Shown: piece after piece, positions 21,066-31,847 of the stretch | How the letters are laid out: each line of letters opens with the position of its first letter | Position numbering within the stretch: the stretch's first letter is position 1 | Assembly (NCBI GenBank): GCA_038380435.1 | Contig: JAWZYU010000009.1 | Coordinates: 67,237,901-67,301,900 of the forward strand | Origin: Ryuthela nishihirai | Lineage: Eukaryota > Arthropoda > Arachnida > Araneae > Heptathelidae | DNA: 64,000 bases | Direction: 5' to 3' | Program-made: the position numbers and the translations under genes | The notes under the pieces: generated by a model | The model's input: only the letters and a program-made list of their open reading frames with translations | Databases searched by the model: none | What the model was told of the DNA's origin: nothing

Positions 21066-21303
21066 ATCTCTCTACCATCACATCATTGAGGTCAGAGCCC
21101 TCGGTCAAAGAGGGAACACCGTTGGGCTTGGAAACATTGCAGTCTATCTGATGGGCGTTAAACCGTGACCGGGTCTGCAAGAAAGCCACACGCAATGCAC
21201 GTTAAAGAACATGCTGGGTAGCCTTAGCTGAAGGTTTCCATCTGTTTCCTAACAATGTCCAGTGGTTCTCCTTCCCCCCAAACGTTTTTGAGCCCTTGGT
21301 GAA
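21066..21303 (+). repeat. SINE-A copy, 5'-truncated
   Basis: It begins near the GAGGTCAGAGCCCTCGGTCA region and contains GGGCTTGGAAACATTGCAG and CACGTTAAAGAACATGCTGG. Its tail runs directly into the mariner TIR at 21309. Confidence 0.7.
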
Positions 21304-21681
21304 TGGATGGCGTTCAAAAAGTTGTTGACAGGTGTCTGTAGATTTGCATTCGTCCCACCGTAGTTAAAGAGCTACGACTTCAGTAATAACGTATCACAGG
21401 GTCCTGTGGACCTTGTCGTGCGACACTCAAGGCAAAAATGATTTTTTCAGCTTACTATTTCATGAACTACGACTTGTTTGAAAGCTTGACTAGCTATCTC
21501 ATTACATGTTAAAAACAAAGCTCTCTCTTCGCTGGCGGCGCATAAATTTCGGTCTGTGAAATCTGGGCAATGTTGCATATTGTCACAAGAATGCAGCTAG
21601 GAATGACGCGAAAAAATTCATTCCGATTTATCACATATATATGAGGTTAGTTTATGCTTGTTCATATAACACTGTTATAGG

Positions 21682-22217
21682 ATGGATGCGCAAATTCAGA
21701 GAAGAACTGCAGAGCTTCGAAGACATCCCTCATGCAGGAAGAGGGAAGGAGCCGTGAACGAGAGAACCATCGCTGCTGTTCGTGAATTCGTTAAGGAAAC
21801 CCATAAATCACCGCTCAGTAAATAAGTTTAGATGTCAGTGTATCGATTGACATTGCAGAAGCAATTATTAATCAATATTTAAAGAGTTGAAAGATTTGGG
21901 CCAAATGGGTATCCCGGAAACTGACAGAACAGCAAAAAATGGTTAGAGTCGACTCGTGCAAAGAGATGCTGGCAATGTTTGAATCTAATGACCCCAAACT
22001 GCTAACAGAAATTGTCACAGATGATGAGACGTTGTTTTATTACTATACAACTCCCAGAAAGATCGAGAACTATATTTGGGTTGCAGAAGATGAATCGTGT
22101 CCCAAATCTTCCGACAATTTTTTTTCGATTCCGAAGGACCATTCCTTGGGAATGGAAAAAACATTGTCCATGGCTACCATTAGCCATGACACATTTCTTG
22201 AAGTAATGACTATAAAT
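21682..22217 (+). pseudogene. Mariner transposase, N-terminal and central part
   Basis: Broken frames give WMRKFREELQSFEDIPHAGR (helix-turn-helix tail) and then, from 21939, MVRVDSCKEMLAMFESNDPK with IVTDDETLFYYYTTPRK, where the Asp-Asp-Glu-Thr block carries a catalytic Asp. The family normally has W or L after T and a Y-containing block, as here. The frame is interrupted at TIN by the LINE insertion. Confidence 0.75.
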
Positions 22218-22416
22218 CAATAATAACACTAAATCAATATCTGTTGGGCAAGGGTTTTAGGGCTCTGATTTATAAGTTGTTTTTTATTTTGTAAATGTCA
22301 TTTGTTGGTATTTTTTAAGTTATACCAACGTTTATAAGTTTTGGAAATATCACTTTCTGATCTTAATTTGTGTTTCGGGAGTATATTATCGTTTTACTAC
22401 AAGAAGACTGATTGTA

Positions 22417-23660
22417 ATGGCGGACGTTTGCGAACTTTGCTCCAAACTATTTGTGAATAAATATGATCGTATTCAGTGTAGTGGATCATGTAAAGGATGT
22501 TTCATTCCTAGTGTGTTAATGTGACTGGTATTAAGAAAATGTCAAAGGCTGCTAAGAAGAAAATGGAAATGTCATAATTGTATTACTCTAAATCAAAATA
22601 CGTATGAAATATAACGGAATATCAAAAGAATAGAAAGTTGAGATTGACGTGGAGCAAGTAGATCTCGCTAATCCCCGTGCAAAACAAATAGAAACAAACA
22701 ATGCACTGCTGCTCAATAGAAATAAGTTAAATGGTTCTATAGATAAATTAAAATCTTTTCCTGACTTATGTAAGTTTAAATAAGAAATCATTTGCAACCT
22801 ACGAAGTGATAATCTGTCAGTTAAAGATGAATTAGCAGCAATTAAAAAGGAATTGTCTGCTGTTAAAAACCAATTGACCAAAGTTGAAAAGTCTGCAGAA
22901 ACTTTTTCAAAAAATTTGATGACTTCAATATAATTATAGAAAACTTATCAAGATCTATTACTAATGTAATAAAAAATGAAATATTTGCAAATAAAATTAA
23001 TTCATTAGAAGTGACTGTTACTAAACTAAAATCTGACATAATGGATTTACAACAAGTGTCAAGAAATATGAACATGAGACTGCAAGGATTTAACGAAACA
23101 TCAAATGAAAATCTGCTGGGAAAAACTCCAAAAAATTGGTGACCAGTTAAAGATTTCTGTTGGAAGTAATGAGATACAAGTTGTACATAGAGTGTCATCA
23201 AGCAATAAAAATAAACCACGACCAATAATCGTACAGTCGGTCAAAAAGTATCCGAACGCTATGGTTGCATACAAAGTTCAGAAAAAACAACTGGCAACGA
23301 TTTTTTTAGAAATTAATGATCTGGCAACCTTCGTGTACCGTACACGAAGGTTGCCAGATCATTAATTTCTAAAAAAAATCGTTGCCGGATTTTTTTCTGA
23401 ATTTTGTATGCAACCATAGCGTTCGGATACTTTTTTGAGCGACTGTACAACTTCAGAACTACAAAAGATTCTTAATAACAAAGAAATAACTGGAACTGAT
23501 AGTGAAATTTAATCTTCATAATTGAACATTTGATTCCAAACCTAAAACAACTTTCCCATGAAACTAAAAGTTTCAACGTGAAAATGGGTTTAAATATGTA
23601 TGCAATAGAGAATTTAAGATTATTCTGCGATGAAATGATGTCAGTCCAGTAATACATGTT
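22417..23660 (+). pseudogene. LINE ORF1 (PHD finger, coiled coil, RRM-like)
   Basis: ORF1 starts at the ATG of MADVCELCSKLFVNKYDRIQ. Cysteines in CELC, IQCSGSC, GCF and the later KCHNC fit a PHD-type zinc finger. A Leu/Lys-rich coiled coil follows (DELAAIKKELSAVKNQLTKV), then RLQGFNETSNENL and VVHRVSSSNKNKPRPIIVQ, the RRM-like RNA-binding part. A palindromic MITE (23234-23445) interrupts it right after PRPIIVQ. The C-terminal part resumes with LKQLSHETKSFNVKMGLNMY. Several frameshifts occur. Confidence 0.65.
23234..23445. mobile_element. Palindromic Tc1/mariner-type MITE, copy 2
   Basis: The 212-bp near-perfect palindrome is centred at CCTTCGTGTAC-C-GTACACGAAGG, with termini CAGTCGGTCAAAAAGTATCC / GGATACTTTTTTGAGCGACT-G and TA on both sides (23232-23233, 23446-23447). 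It interrupts LINE ORF1. Confidence 0.85.
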
Positions 23661-23740
23661 AAGACAATGCGGAATCTAGCTAATATTCAACTTTAATATT
23701 GAAAAATAAATAAAAATGATATGAAATTTAAAACTTTGCA

Positions 23741-23803
23741 TTGCACGGTCTGGTTGGACCTCCGTAGCCCATGGCTGCTTGAGGATGATGACGATGATGA
23801 TTA
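23741..23803 (+). mobile_element. Very short 3' tail of the RTE-like LINE
   Basis: CACGGTCTGGTTGGACCTCC onward matches the 3' end of the element at 991-3045 in opposite orientation and ends in GATGATGACGATGATGAT. It is an extreme 5' truncation (about 60 bp) or a tail-mobilised fragment. Confidence 0.75.
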
Positions 23804-23999
23804 CATTTAAAAATAGTAGTGCTAGAGCATATTTTAATGCATTTTTGATATATTAGGAACTTTATGCCTAAAACCTAAAATTGTTATTTTAACAGAAATT
23901 TCCATGTATTCATATGAAGTATATAAATGAAATATAAATGGTTTCAAATGTTTTTCATATTGAAGGGATGACTATAGCATTGGAGACAAATAAATCCCT

Positions 24000-24186
24000 C
24001 AAACAGCTGCTAGTCACAGAGGTCTGACAGGAGCCAGTCACTTCATATTCCATGGTAGAAGCTCTGTGAGGATAGCAGGACCTCAGCAGGAAAACAACAC
24101 AAACATCCATGCCTTACCCAGGATTCGAACCCAGTTCCCTTAAATCAGTAGCCAAACGCGCTAACCACTCGGCCACGGGACCGCTG
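24000..24186 (-). repeat. SINE-B copy inside the LINE
   Basis: Reverse-oriented copy with head complement CTAACCACTCGGCCACGGGA, B-box complement GGATTCGAACCCAG and tail complement GAGGTCTGACAGGAGCCAGT. It lies in the N-terminal endonuclease part of LINE ORF2. Confidence 0.85.
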
Positions 24187-24189
24187 TTG

Positions 24190-24590
24190 GATATAAATTA
24201 ATTTATGATGAATGTGATATAACTGCTATGCAACAGAGCATTGAAATGAATACTGCAGATGCTGTTACATTGCATATTATATTAAATAACGTTGACCATT
24301 CACTATTAGCTATACATATATAGAACACCATCAGGAAATATTCAATGTTATAATACTGAATTAAACAGTGTTTTAAATTCACTTAAGAACAAATATATTT
24401 ATGTAGGTGATATAAATATTAATTTTCTAAATGATAATCCTAACAGTGAATACATGAGAATATTGGCTGAAAATGGTTTTATTAATATGTTAGATCAACT
24501 TAGTAGGATTACAGATAATACTTCCACTTGCATTGATCATGTGTTTATTAAGAGTAAACTAATTAAAAAGAAATATTTATTGTAAAAGTT
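24190..24590 (+). pseudogene. LINE ORF2 endonuclease remnant
   Basis: One frame gives LNSVLNSLKNKYIYVGDINI with ILAENGFINMLDQLSRITD and TCIDHVFIK. These are the D-x-N and Ser/Thr-x-Ile-Asp-His blocks of APE-type endonucleases. The N-terminus is displaced by SINE-B. Confidence 0.7.
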
Positions 24591-25439
24591 ATTTTATTTT
24601 TAGAAATATTTATTATAACTAGAACATATTTATTGAAGACATCGGTATTACAGATCACTGCTCGGTTAAGAATAACGTAGAGAATATAGTTCAACAAGAA
24701 ATAGAAAGCAAACTAACAAAAAAATGTGTTTTTTTATAAATTTAAGGAAATGAGTGCAAGATTAGGTTGGATTGCATTATTTGTTGAAGGATGCGTAAAC
24801 ACATCTTTTAAAAATTTGAATGATGCATTGAAATGGATAATAAATGAAGCTACAGTAATCAAAAATTAAAAAAAATCGTAAAATAAAACCATGGATTACT
24901 AATGAACTCGTAAAATTAATTAACTATAGAAACAAACTATATAAATAATTGAAAAAAGATCCTACAAATGTATCCTTAAATAATTATTTTTCTGAATTTA
25001 CAAATTTCGTAATCAATAAAATTAAACAAACTAAAATCCAATATTACGAAAATAAAATTTTAAAAGCAAATGGTAACGTAAATCAGCAGTGGGATGTAAT
25101 AAATGGGATAAATGGTAGATACGGAAAAAAAAAGAAATTTTCTGACCATAATTAAATATAATAATGAAATGACTAGATATAACGATGAACCACATAATTT
25201 TGTAGATTTGTTTAATGATTACTTCGTAACTATTCCTGAAAACCAAATTGAAAAGTTATATCAGATTTTGATTGCAGAATTAAGAATAAAATTTGCAGTT
25301 TGCAAAATTCTTTTTTTATCACTCATAACGATCTTTGAAATTAAAACTCAAATAAGGATATTACCTAAAAACGAATCTCCAAGGTTTGATAAGATTCGAG
25401 TGATTTACTACAATTATTAAATGAAAAATTCATGAAATT

Positions 25440-26190
25440 TCTAGTAAGATTATTTAATTTATTTATTTATTGAACAAGGGATATTCCCAGATATATTAAA
25501 ACAAACAATAATTATTACTATTTTCAAGGAAGGAAATGAAACTGACTTAGAAAATTATAAGCCAATTGCTTTGCTTTCAATACTGTCCAACATATTTGAA
25601 AAAAAAATGTAAAAATAAAATTATACGAATATATAGAAAAGAAATATATTTTTAGTGAAAATCAATTTGTTTTTAGAAAGAAATTAGGTACTGATGATGC
25701 ATTATTGAATGTAACAAATAAAATATATACATCTATAAATAATAGTCATCATCCTTTGACAATATTTCTAGATATAAAAAAAGCTTTTGATACTGTAGAT
25801 CATAAAAAAACAATAAGAAAATTACAGGCTCCTGGAGTTAGAGGATTACCATATTAAAGTGGTATATTAGTTACCTAACTAACAGAATACAGTGCATAAA
25901 ATAGGAGATGTATATAACAATTGGAGACATAATGAATATGGTGTATCCAAGGATTGGTTTTAGGACTTTACGGTTTATAATATTCATAAACGATATAAAT
26001 TTTATTGGATTAAACGTCAAATTAATATTATTTGCAGACGACATCTGTATGCTTTCCTTGTATGTTTCCAGATGCAAATTCTGATTAAAAAATAACTGGT
26101 TTAATAATAATTTATTAAACATTAATTTAAATAAGACAAAAGCTATATTCTTCCATTTAAAGAAAAATAACTTAATCTCAAGTACATTAA
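25440..26190 (+). pseudogene. LINE ORF2 reverse transcriptase remnant
   Basis: Blocks in order: IIITIFKEGNETDLENYKPI, FVFRKKLGTDDALLN, IFLDIKKAFDTVDHKK, then LILFADDICML (FADD box near 26032-26050) and LNINLNKTKAIFFHLKK. Frameshifts and a stop separate the blocks. Confidence 0.75.
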
Positions 26191-26279
26191 ATAATAAAAA
26201 AAAAATTTTCATGAAATATACTGTCAAAGTAACGAAGAATATGATTGTCCTGAAATACCTATAATATCATCTGTCAGGT

Positions 26280-26770
26280 GCTTAGGTATTTGGTTTCATG
26301 CTTGTTTAACTTGGAAAAAACGTGTAGCATGGATTAAAAAGAAAATGTTTTATTGTTTAGCTCAGTTATTTGCAGTAAAAATATAGCATCACTTAAATTT
26401 ATAAATATATTATATTAGACATTAATACGTTCTCGATTAACCTGCGGAATAAAATCATGGGAGGTATGTATAATAATAATTTTAAACAATTATTCATTCT
26501 TCAGAAACGAATTATTCGCTTAATGACTAATAGTTCATATATTCAACATACATTACCATTATTTCGACATATACAAATTTTACCATTAAGACACGATTAC
26601 ATTTTCGAAATTGTCAAATATTTTAATTTCAGAAATGAAAAAATACTTGCTTCAACAAATCATTATGAGTTAAAGTCAAATCACAATATTAATTACAGTA
26701 TGCCAAAATTGCATAAATAAATATTTAGACGTTATTATTTATATTTAGCTCCGAAAATTCTGTCCTCTAT
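26280..26770 (+). pseudogene. LINE ORF2 C-terminal domain
   Basis: SVRCLGIWFHACLTWKKRV is the RT thumb. The ORF from 26457 (MGGMYNNNFKQLFILQKRII) continues with LPLFRHIQILPLRHDYIFEI and NYSMPKLHK, typical of the C-terminal region of CR1/Jockey-group ORF2. The remaining sequence to 27146 is 3' UTR. Confidence 0.7.
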
Positions 26771-27152
26771 CCCGAATGAGATCAAAATGATTTGAAATTA
26801 TCATTTATTCTGCAAAAAATTTAAAATTATATTCTAAATCTTGATGACATAGGTACTTTTTTTACATTAGTAAGCTTCATTTACTAGTTTCAATTTGATC
26901 TAAATTCTTTCTGTGCATTTTATTCCAATTTTTCTAAATATAATTTATTTCATGTATTTAATTTCCAATATATTGTCTACATTTGTAAATATATTAATTT
27001 CCAGTACTGAAGACTCACGCACGAGAGCCCTCTTGTGAGCTTTTCACTATATTTATGTAGAAATTATGCATAATTTATGCATATATATATATGACAAAAA
27101 TAATAAATGATAATAATAATAAAATAAATTAATAAATAAAAAATAAATAAAT

Positions 27153-27420
27153 GGACAATATTACAGCAACAGTGTATTGCTCAAAGTGGTTTGAGCAGAT
27201 GAAAGAGCTGCGTCCAATAACAGGAGAATCAAAGATTCATGACAATGCCTGTTCTCAAAACCCTACTAGTTACGGCCTATCTGGAGCAGGAAAAAATAAA
27301 ACAATACCCCATCCTGCATATTCACCAGATCTTGCAGCATGCAGTTTTTGGTTGTTTCCAAACATTAAAAAGGAACTTTCCGGGAAGCTTTTTCAAGGGT
27401 GCAAGACCTTGTAACTTTCC
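27153..27420 (+). pseudogene. Mariner transposase C-terminal part
   Basis: After the LINE the mariner frame resumes: YCSKWFEQMKELRPITGE, IHDNACSQNPTSYG, then HPAYSPDLAACSFWLFPNIK, where the Asp of SPDLA is the third catalytic residue, then KKELSGKLFQ. A stop ends the frame before the right TIR. Confidence 0.8.
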
Positions 27421-27523
27421 ATAGATGCTGGAAGGGAGTATTTCAACGGCAAAAAAAACTTTGTTCGGGTAAGTGCAATGGTTTTTGTTCTGCAAATGCA
27501 CGTCCAAGAAAATTTTGAACGCC

Positions 27524-27575
27524 ACAAACCAATCCAACTGCTTGTGGCATTCGATCTCTGGACAAGCGTTTTGCT
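27524..27575 (+). repeat. Flank shared with 35183-35236
   Basis: Beyond the mariner end, CAAACCAATCCAACTGCTTG and GATCTCTGGACAAGCGT recur next to the mariner fragment at 35.2 kb in matching relative orientation. Either both mariner fragments descend from one duplicated locus or this mariner subfamily sits in a larger repeat. Confidence 0.7.
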
Positions 27576-27639
27576 AAGAAGAAATTAATTTTTTATACAT
27601 AATATTTGCTGTCTTCCACTTATTTCGTTTAACCTTGAA

Positions 27640-28385
27640 TGTTTGGGTATCAGTTGGCGAACCAAACAATCATATGAAATAGTTAATAGGATTTTCACCA
27701 TTTTCCATTATTTATCTCATCTACATTATTGCATTTTAATATGGGGTAACACAAGTAATCAGATTATTAATAAACTACTAAATCTTCAAAAAACATTCAT
27801 CAGAACTCTGTATAATCTAAACTTTAATGGACACACTAAAGAATTTTTTTGGAAAAGCCAAAATTCTACAACTTCGGGATCTATTCAAATTAAATATAGC
27901 ATTTTTTATGTTCTGTGCTATTAGGTTAAAAATATCATATCAATTTCCAAATGAAGTGTTGTCATTACCCAAGTCCACAGCAACTTAACCGAGAATTATC
28001 ATTATTCAGAACAAATTATGGACAAACATCACTAACCTTTCAGGGTGCGAAAGTTTGGAATAATTTAAATAATATTTTAAAAGGGGCTGAAAAGTATTCT
28101 GCATTCAAGCATGGTTTGTTAACTACTTTAACTCATTAATATTTTAAATGCTTAAAATGCTTAAAATACTGGTGTATCATACAGTAGATATATCCCACAA
28201 GTTTATGATTTAATGTAATTTAGTCAAGGTGTTCAGTCTTGTCAAATTCTATATTGAATTTTTTAACTGAGTGTCCCTTTTCTGTTTTATGTGAATCGTA
28301 TTATATTAACGAGTATAACATCTTTGCATTGCATAATAAAATGGAAATAAAAAAAAATATTATTATTATATTATTATATATATAA
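27640..28385 (+). mobile_element. CR1/L2-like LINE 3' end
   Basis: A 5'-truncated copy contains the end of ORF2, a short 3' UTR and a tail AATAAAATGGAAATAAAAAA followed by ATT-rich sequence. It ends just upstream of the SINE-A fragment at 28415. Confidence 0.7.
27643..28139 (+). pseudogene. LINE ORF2 C-terminus
   Basis: The first frame holds HYCILIWGNTSNQIINKLLN and LQKTFIRTLYN, the block after the RT thumb. After a frameshift near 27850-27960, ELSLFRTNYGQTSLTFQGAK and VWNNLNNILKGAEKYSAF give the family's C-terminal block, with stop at 28139. About three frames are needed to follow it. Confidence 0.7.
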
Positions 28386-28414
28386 AAAATATTTTGATTT
28401 TCACCATAATAATT

Positions 28415-28469
28415 CACCTCCTAACTGAGCCAAAGTTAGATTTATCTCCACAAACCTCCGCTCCCTGCC
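28415..28469 (+). repeat. SINE-A copy, left part (split)
   Basis: ACTGAGCCAAAGTTAGATTT and ATCTCCACAAACCTCCGCTC match the region just after the B box of SINE-A. The copy continues at 34769 with the next family segment. CCCTGCC (28463-28469) is the duplicated target. Confidence 0.7.
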
Positions 28470-28670
28470 AACACCACCTAGAGGAGAGGGCCATACCAGT
28501 CGCTGAAGCTGTGCTGATGACGTCATTTCTAGTCGACCCAGGCTAACACATGAGAACCTTGTATTCTAGCAGTGTCGCCTCCATCTTGCTAAAGTTAGTG
28601 TTCGAGAAGTTTGCTGCGTTTGATTTCGTGTGTGCACAGAGTATTAAATTCAATAATTCTTCTAGCGAAA

Positions 28671-28800
28671 TGCCATCGCGCTGCTGCGTTCCTCGTGCTG
28701 GAGCAATTACGACGGGGAAAAAATTCCAGAAGATATAGATTTACGACAGAAATGGATTCGTTCCATACCAAGACAAAACTATTAAACGAAAGCATCCAAG
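28671..28800 (+). pseudogene. THAP zinc-finger exon 1, disrupted
   Basis: From the ATG at 28671 the frame reads MPSRCCVPR, then a one-base loss shifts to CWSNYDGE, followed by DLRQKWIRSIPRQNY, a TAA where a residue before TK is expected, and TKASK. Cys-x2-4-Cys at the start, the R-x-K-W-I core and the K-x-S-K end are hallmarks of THAP DNA-binding domains. A segment around the usual FSFP motif is shortened. The exon ends AAG followed by GTAAGG, a consensus splice donor at 28801. Indel plus stop mean it cannot encode an intact domain as read. Confidence 0.6.
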
Positions 28801-30625
28801 GTAAGGAGAACTTTATTCTGTATTAATATCTCTTGTCATATTTATGAACTTCTAAAGTGAAAATTATCGTTTTAACTATTGTATGTTACGTTTGTATAAT
28901 ATACATATATAATATCATTGATCTTGTATGGATTAATTTGACGTAATTTTTATTAAGTAAAAGTTTAAATGTCGAATGTACATATGTTAAAATGCTTAAA
29001 TAGAAAAGAATATTTCACAGTGACCAGGCATTATATTTAATAGGTTACAATAATAGGTTAAGAAATTGATACTTTTGTTGGGATAGTTTCAGAGTCTAAT
29101 GTTATATCACTATATTTATGTACCATAGAGTTTAATTATATCTCTCCTATAAGTTAATATGATGATAATGTTAAACTTGAAATACATATATGAGCCAAAG
29201 GCAAGATCATAGGAAAACCTACTTTTAAATACAAAATATCTGCAGAAGTATTAGAAATTATTTTGATGTTGTTGGTATACTTGGATACAAATTGGACCTA
29301 GGTTCAAAACTAGATATGGCTTTGTGAATATGTATTGTTTTCCTGCTGAAGTCTTGCCATCCTCACACATCAGCTATATTATAATAAAGGTATGACAGGC
29401 TTTATGAAGAAATTAATCTGCATAATTATATCTCTGAAATCAAGTCAAGGTGTAGTGGATATTAAAGAATGGGTGGGATACATTTAATATACATATGGAT
29501 TAATAAATGAAAAGATGTTTTGAAAAAGGATTTAATAGTAAAGAAAGAATTTTTCTACATTGAAAGGAGTAATTAAAAGTGCATATATTTCCAATCGCAC
29601 TCATTCTAAAATGAGAAAGGTCAGGTGTATTATATTAAAGGTATAACAATCTACTGTCATCTTTATTGTATGTGGCTGCAGATTTTGTTTTCATTTTGCT
29701 AGAAACGTATTCTAAAATCATATTAGAGAATATTTGAGGGAATATCTGTCATTTCATCTATTATGCTAATATAAATATATTAAACACCATAAATGCATAC
29801 AATATTGTTTTCAAGTTAACTTCAAAGTTTATCCTCTGTACTGACCACTGGTTTGGATTTTACAACTGAAGGAGTCAAAAAATTATCATTATCATTTGAG
29901 GTATTTTGATTTTACTGATATGTAATGGTAAAAGTTTATTGTAGAAACTGTCGACAACAGTAAACTTCCTGACCAATCAATTCCTAATACCTTTCAGAAT
30001 TAGTGTAATACCAGGTGCTGTCTATATAAACAAATTTATACCTAATAAACTGAAAATCACAGTAAGAGGAAAATGTCTGAAACAATAAATTTATTACTGG
30101 AGTTGTTTTCAGGCTCAATTCCTGGACTGGAATATTTCAAACCTCTAAACGTTCATTCATAAGAGTGTTGTTTTAAATGATTTTCAGCTCAGTATGATTT
30201 TTCGCATTTTATTTTACATTATCACCTTATAATGGCATTACCAAAAACATTTTATGGTTAGCACTAGCAGTGGAATGCTATTAAATGGTTAGCATTAGCT
30301 TTCAAGGTGAACTATATATAATAAAAGAAGTGCTAGAAATATTGAGAAAAACTAGCTTACTGGTAGAATAACTAGGTGCATTCTTTGGGAGAATTCATTC
30401 TTTCAACCATGGATTTTTATTGAAATCTTAGAAAATACACTGATTATAGAATTGTTTTGAACAGAATTATAGCTATTATTTTCGAAGGCAAAAAGTCTTC
30501 AGTTCTGAATAAATTTTTTTAGTGTATGGTGAACAGTATTCCTGGTGTTTGGATTTTTGTTTTAATGTTTATCATTCATCAGGGGTTTTTTGTACATATT
30601 CTCAATATTTCTTTTGCATACATAG
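28801..30625 (+). other. Predicted intron between THAP exons
   Basis: It runs from donor GTAAGG (28801) to acceptor TTTCTTTTGCATACATAG (30608-30625) with a T-rich tract. AT-rich throughout. It contains a degraded SINE-B piece at 29278-29370 and otherwise nothing recognised. Confidence 0.5.
29278..29370 (+). repeat. SINE-B fragment, old
   Basis: CCTAGGTTCAAAACTAGATA corresponds to the B box, and TTTTCCTGCTGAAGTCTTGC with CATCCTCACACA matches the SINE-B middle. Head and tail are lost. Confidence 0.5.
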
Positions 30626-30716
30626 GTGTTGTGAACTCCACTTTGCGCCATCTGATGTTGAAAGAGAAACCAGCATGTTTGACATGAAAACTGGGAGAAA
30701 GCTTTCTGACTTCTAA
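30626..30716 (+). pseudogene. THAP zinc-finger exon 2
   Basis: After the acceptor the frame reads CCELHFAPSDVERETSMFD followed by MKTGRKLSDF and a stop. C-x-x-H-F is the second zinc half-site of THAP domains, and D-x-x-R-E-T-S with K-T-G is the usual sequence after it. Joining to exon 1 in its phase needs one base less near GTGTTGTGAA, another sign of decay. Because an intron separates the halves, this is not a processed copy. Confidence 0.6.
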
Positions 30717-31046
30717 AATATCCAGATACTGATGGAGAGGGAATGTTTGCTATGACCAGTGTGATAATGAACATACTCTTCAACTACTTTTAAGACATGT
30801 CCTTAAAGCATCCACAAATACACTTAAAAAATTATTGTGCCCAAAACAATAACATTGTAACAAGTGCTAGAAACAAAAAAAAGGAAACGTGAAACTTTAG
30901 TTAAACCAACTTTTCAACGTAGCATTTATGCTATACCTTTACTAAGCATTTCATTGCTATTAAGCTGTGTAAATATCATGATGACAATTGGTGCAGAAGA
31001 AAAAGAAATTGAATCAGGTGGTATCAGAAACTCATGACCTTTTGGT

Positions 31047-31847
31047 TTGAGTTACCATATGTCCCCCAAAAGGAGGACAATCCTCCTTTTTCACCTCGTG
31101 TCCTCTCAGAATTTTGAAAATGCACGAAATGTCCTCCTTTTTGTGCAAATTCATAACATGTTTCAAACTAAAATTAAAGCAGTCTTTTTTTGTACTTTTC
31201 TAAATTTCTTGAACTCATAACTACAATAACATTTAACGTTAACCATGAAATAATTTATTGTAAATGCAAATCGTGAATGCTAAATTAACTCTACTGACAT
31301 TGTAAAAGTTACTATTCTCTCTAATCTCAATATGTACAATTTACATGTCAGATTGAAGAAGTATGAGCTTTAGAAAACTGAAAAAACTTTTACTTCCACC
31401 CATGTATAGATGGAACTGTGAAAGTTGATAGCAGGTTTTTTTTTGCAACATAAAAGACTGCAGTAATTAAGGAACTACTTGTAATTTATAGGAGCCTTCT
31501 CATACAAGAGCATGCCCTGCCAAAACTGAAATCATTGCTGACCACTACCTCAATCAGAGTTTGAAGTAAGAGAAAACTTACCTTTTATGACAGTGAATAG
31601 TTACTAATCATTATGACACTTTAGGAGAAATAACCTTTGATTACTTATGAAATAGGGATAAAAATCACCGCACCATATATTTTATAGTATAATTAATGAG
31701 TATTGTTTCTTTTTTTGACTCAACTGTTAGTTAGTACTTGGCAAAAAACTTAGTACGAAAAAACTTATTTTATTTCAAAAAGAAAGCATGTCCTCCATTT
31801 CTAACTCTTTTGTCCTCCTTTTATAACACTGGCATCGAGTAACCCTA
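31047..31847. mobile_element. hAT-like element with CCTCCTTTT motifs
   Basis: Ends TTGAGTTACCATATGTCCCC (31047) and CATCGAGTAACCCTA (to 31847) are imperfect inverted copies. Flanks CTTTTGGT and CGTCTGGT match at six of eight positions. GTCCTCC(T/A)TTT-type motifs occur near both ends in both orientations. No transposase is visible. It sits inside the THAP element and is therefore younger. Confidence 0.45.

Larger units (their letters stand above)
22218..27146 (+). mobile_element. Near full-length LINE inserted in mariner
   Basis: ATAAAT at 22212-22217 and at 27147-27152 brackets the element and restores the mariner frame. About 200 bp of leader precedes ORF1 (PHD finger, coiled coil, RRM-like), then ORF2 with endonuclease, RT and C-terminal domain, and an AT-rich 3' UTR with (ATAA)n-like tail. 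PHD plus L1-like ORF1 occurs in CR1/L2-group elements, so that group is the likely placement. The ORFs carry many stops. Insertions at 23234, 23741 and 24000 are later. Confidence 0.75.
21309..27523 (+). mobile_element. Mariner transposon split by a 4.9-kb LINE
   Basis: The left end is GGCGTTCAAAAAGTTGTTGA (21309) and the right end TTTTGAACGCC (27513-27523). The 5' part (21309-22217) and 3' part (27153-27523) join exactly in the transposase frame when 22218-27152 is removed. Net length is about 1.28 kb, normal for mariner. The transposase has stops and frameshifts. Confidence 0.8.
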
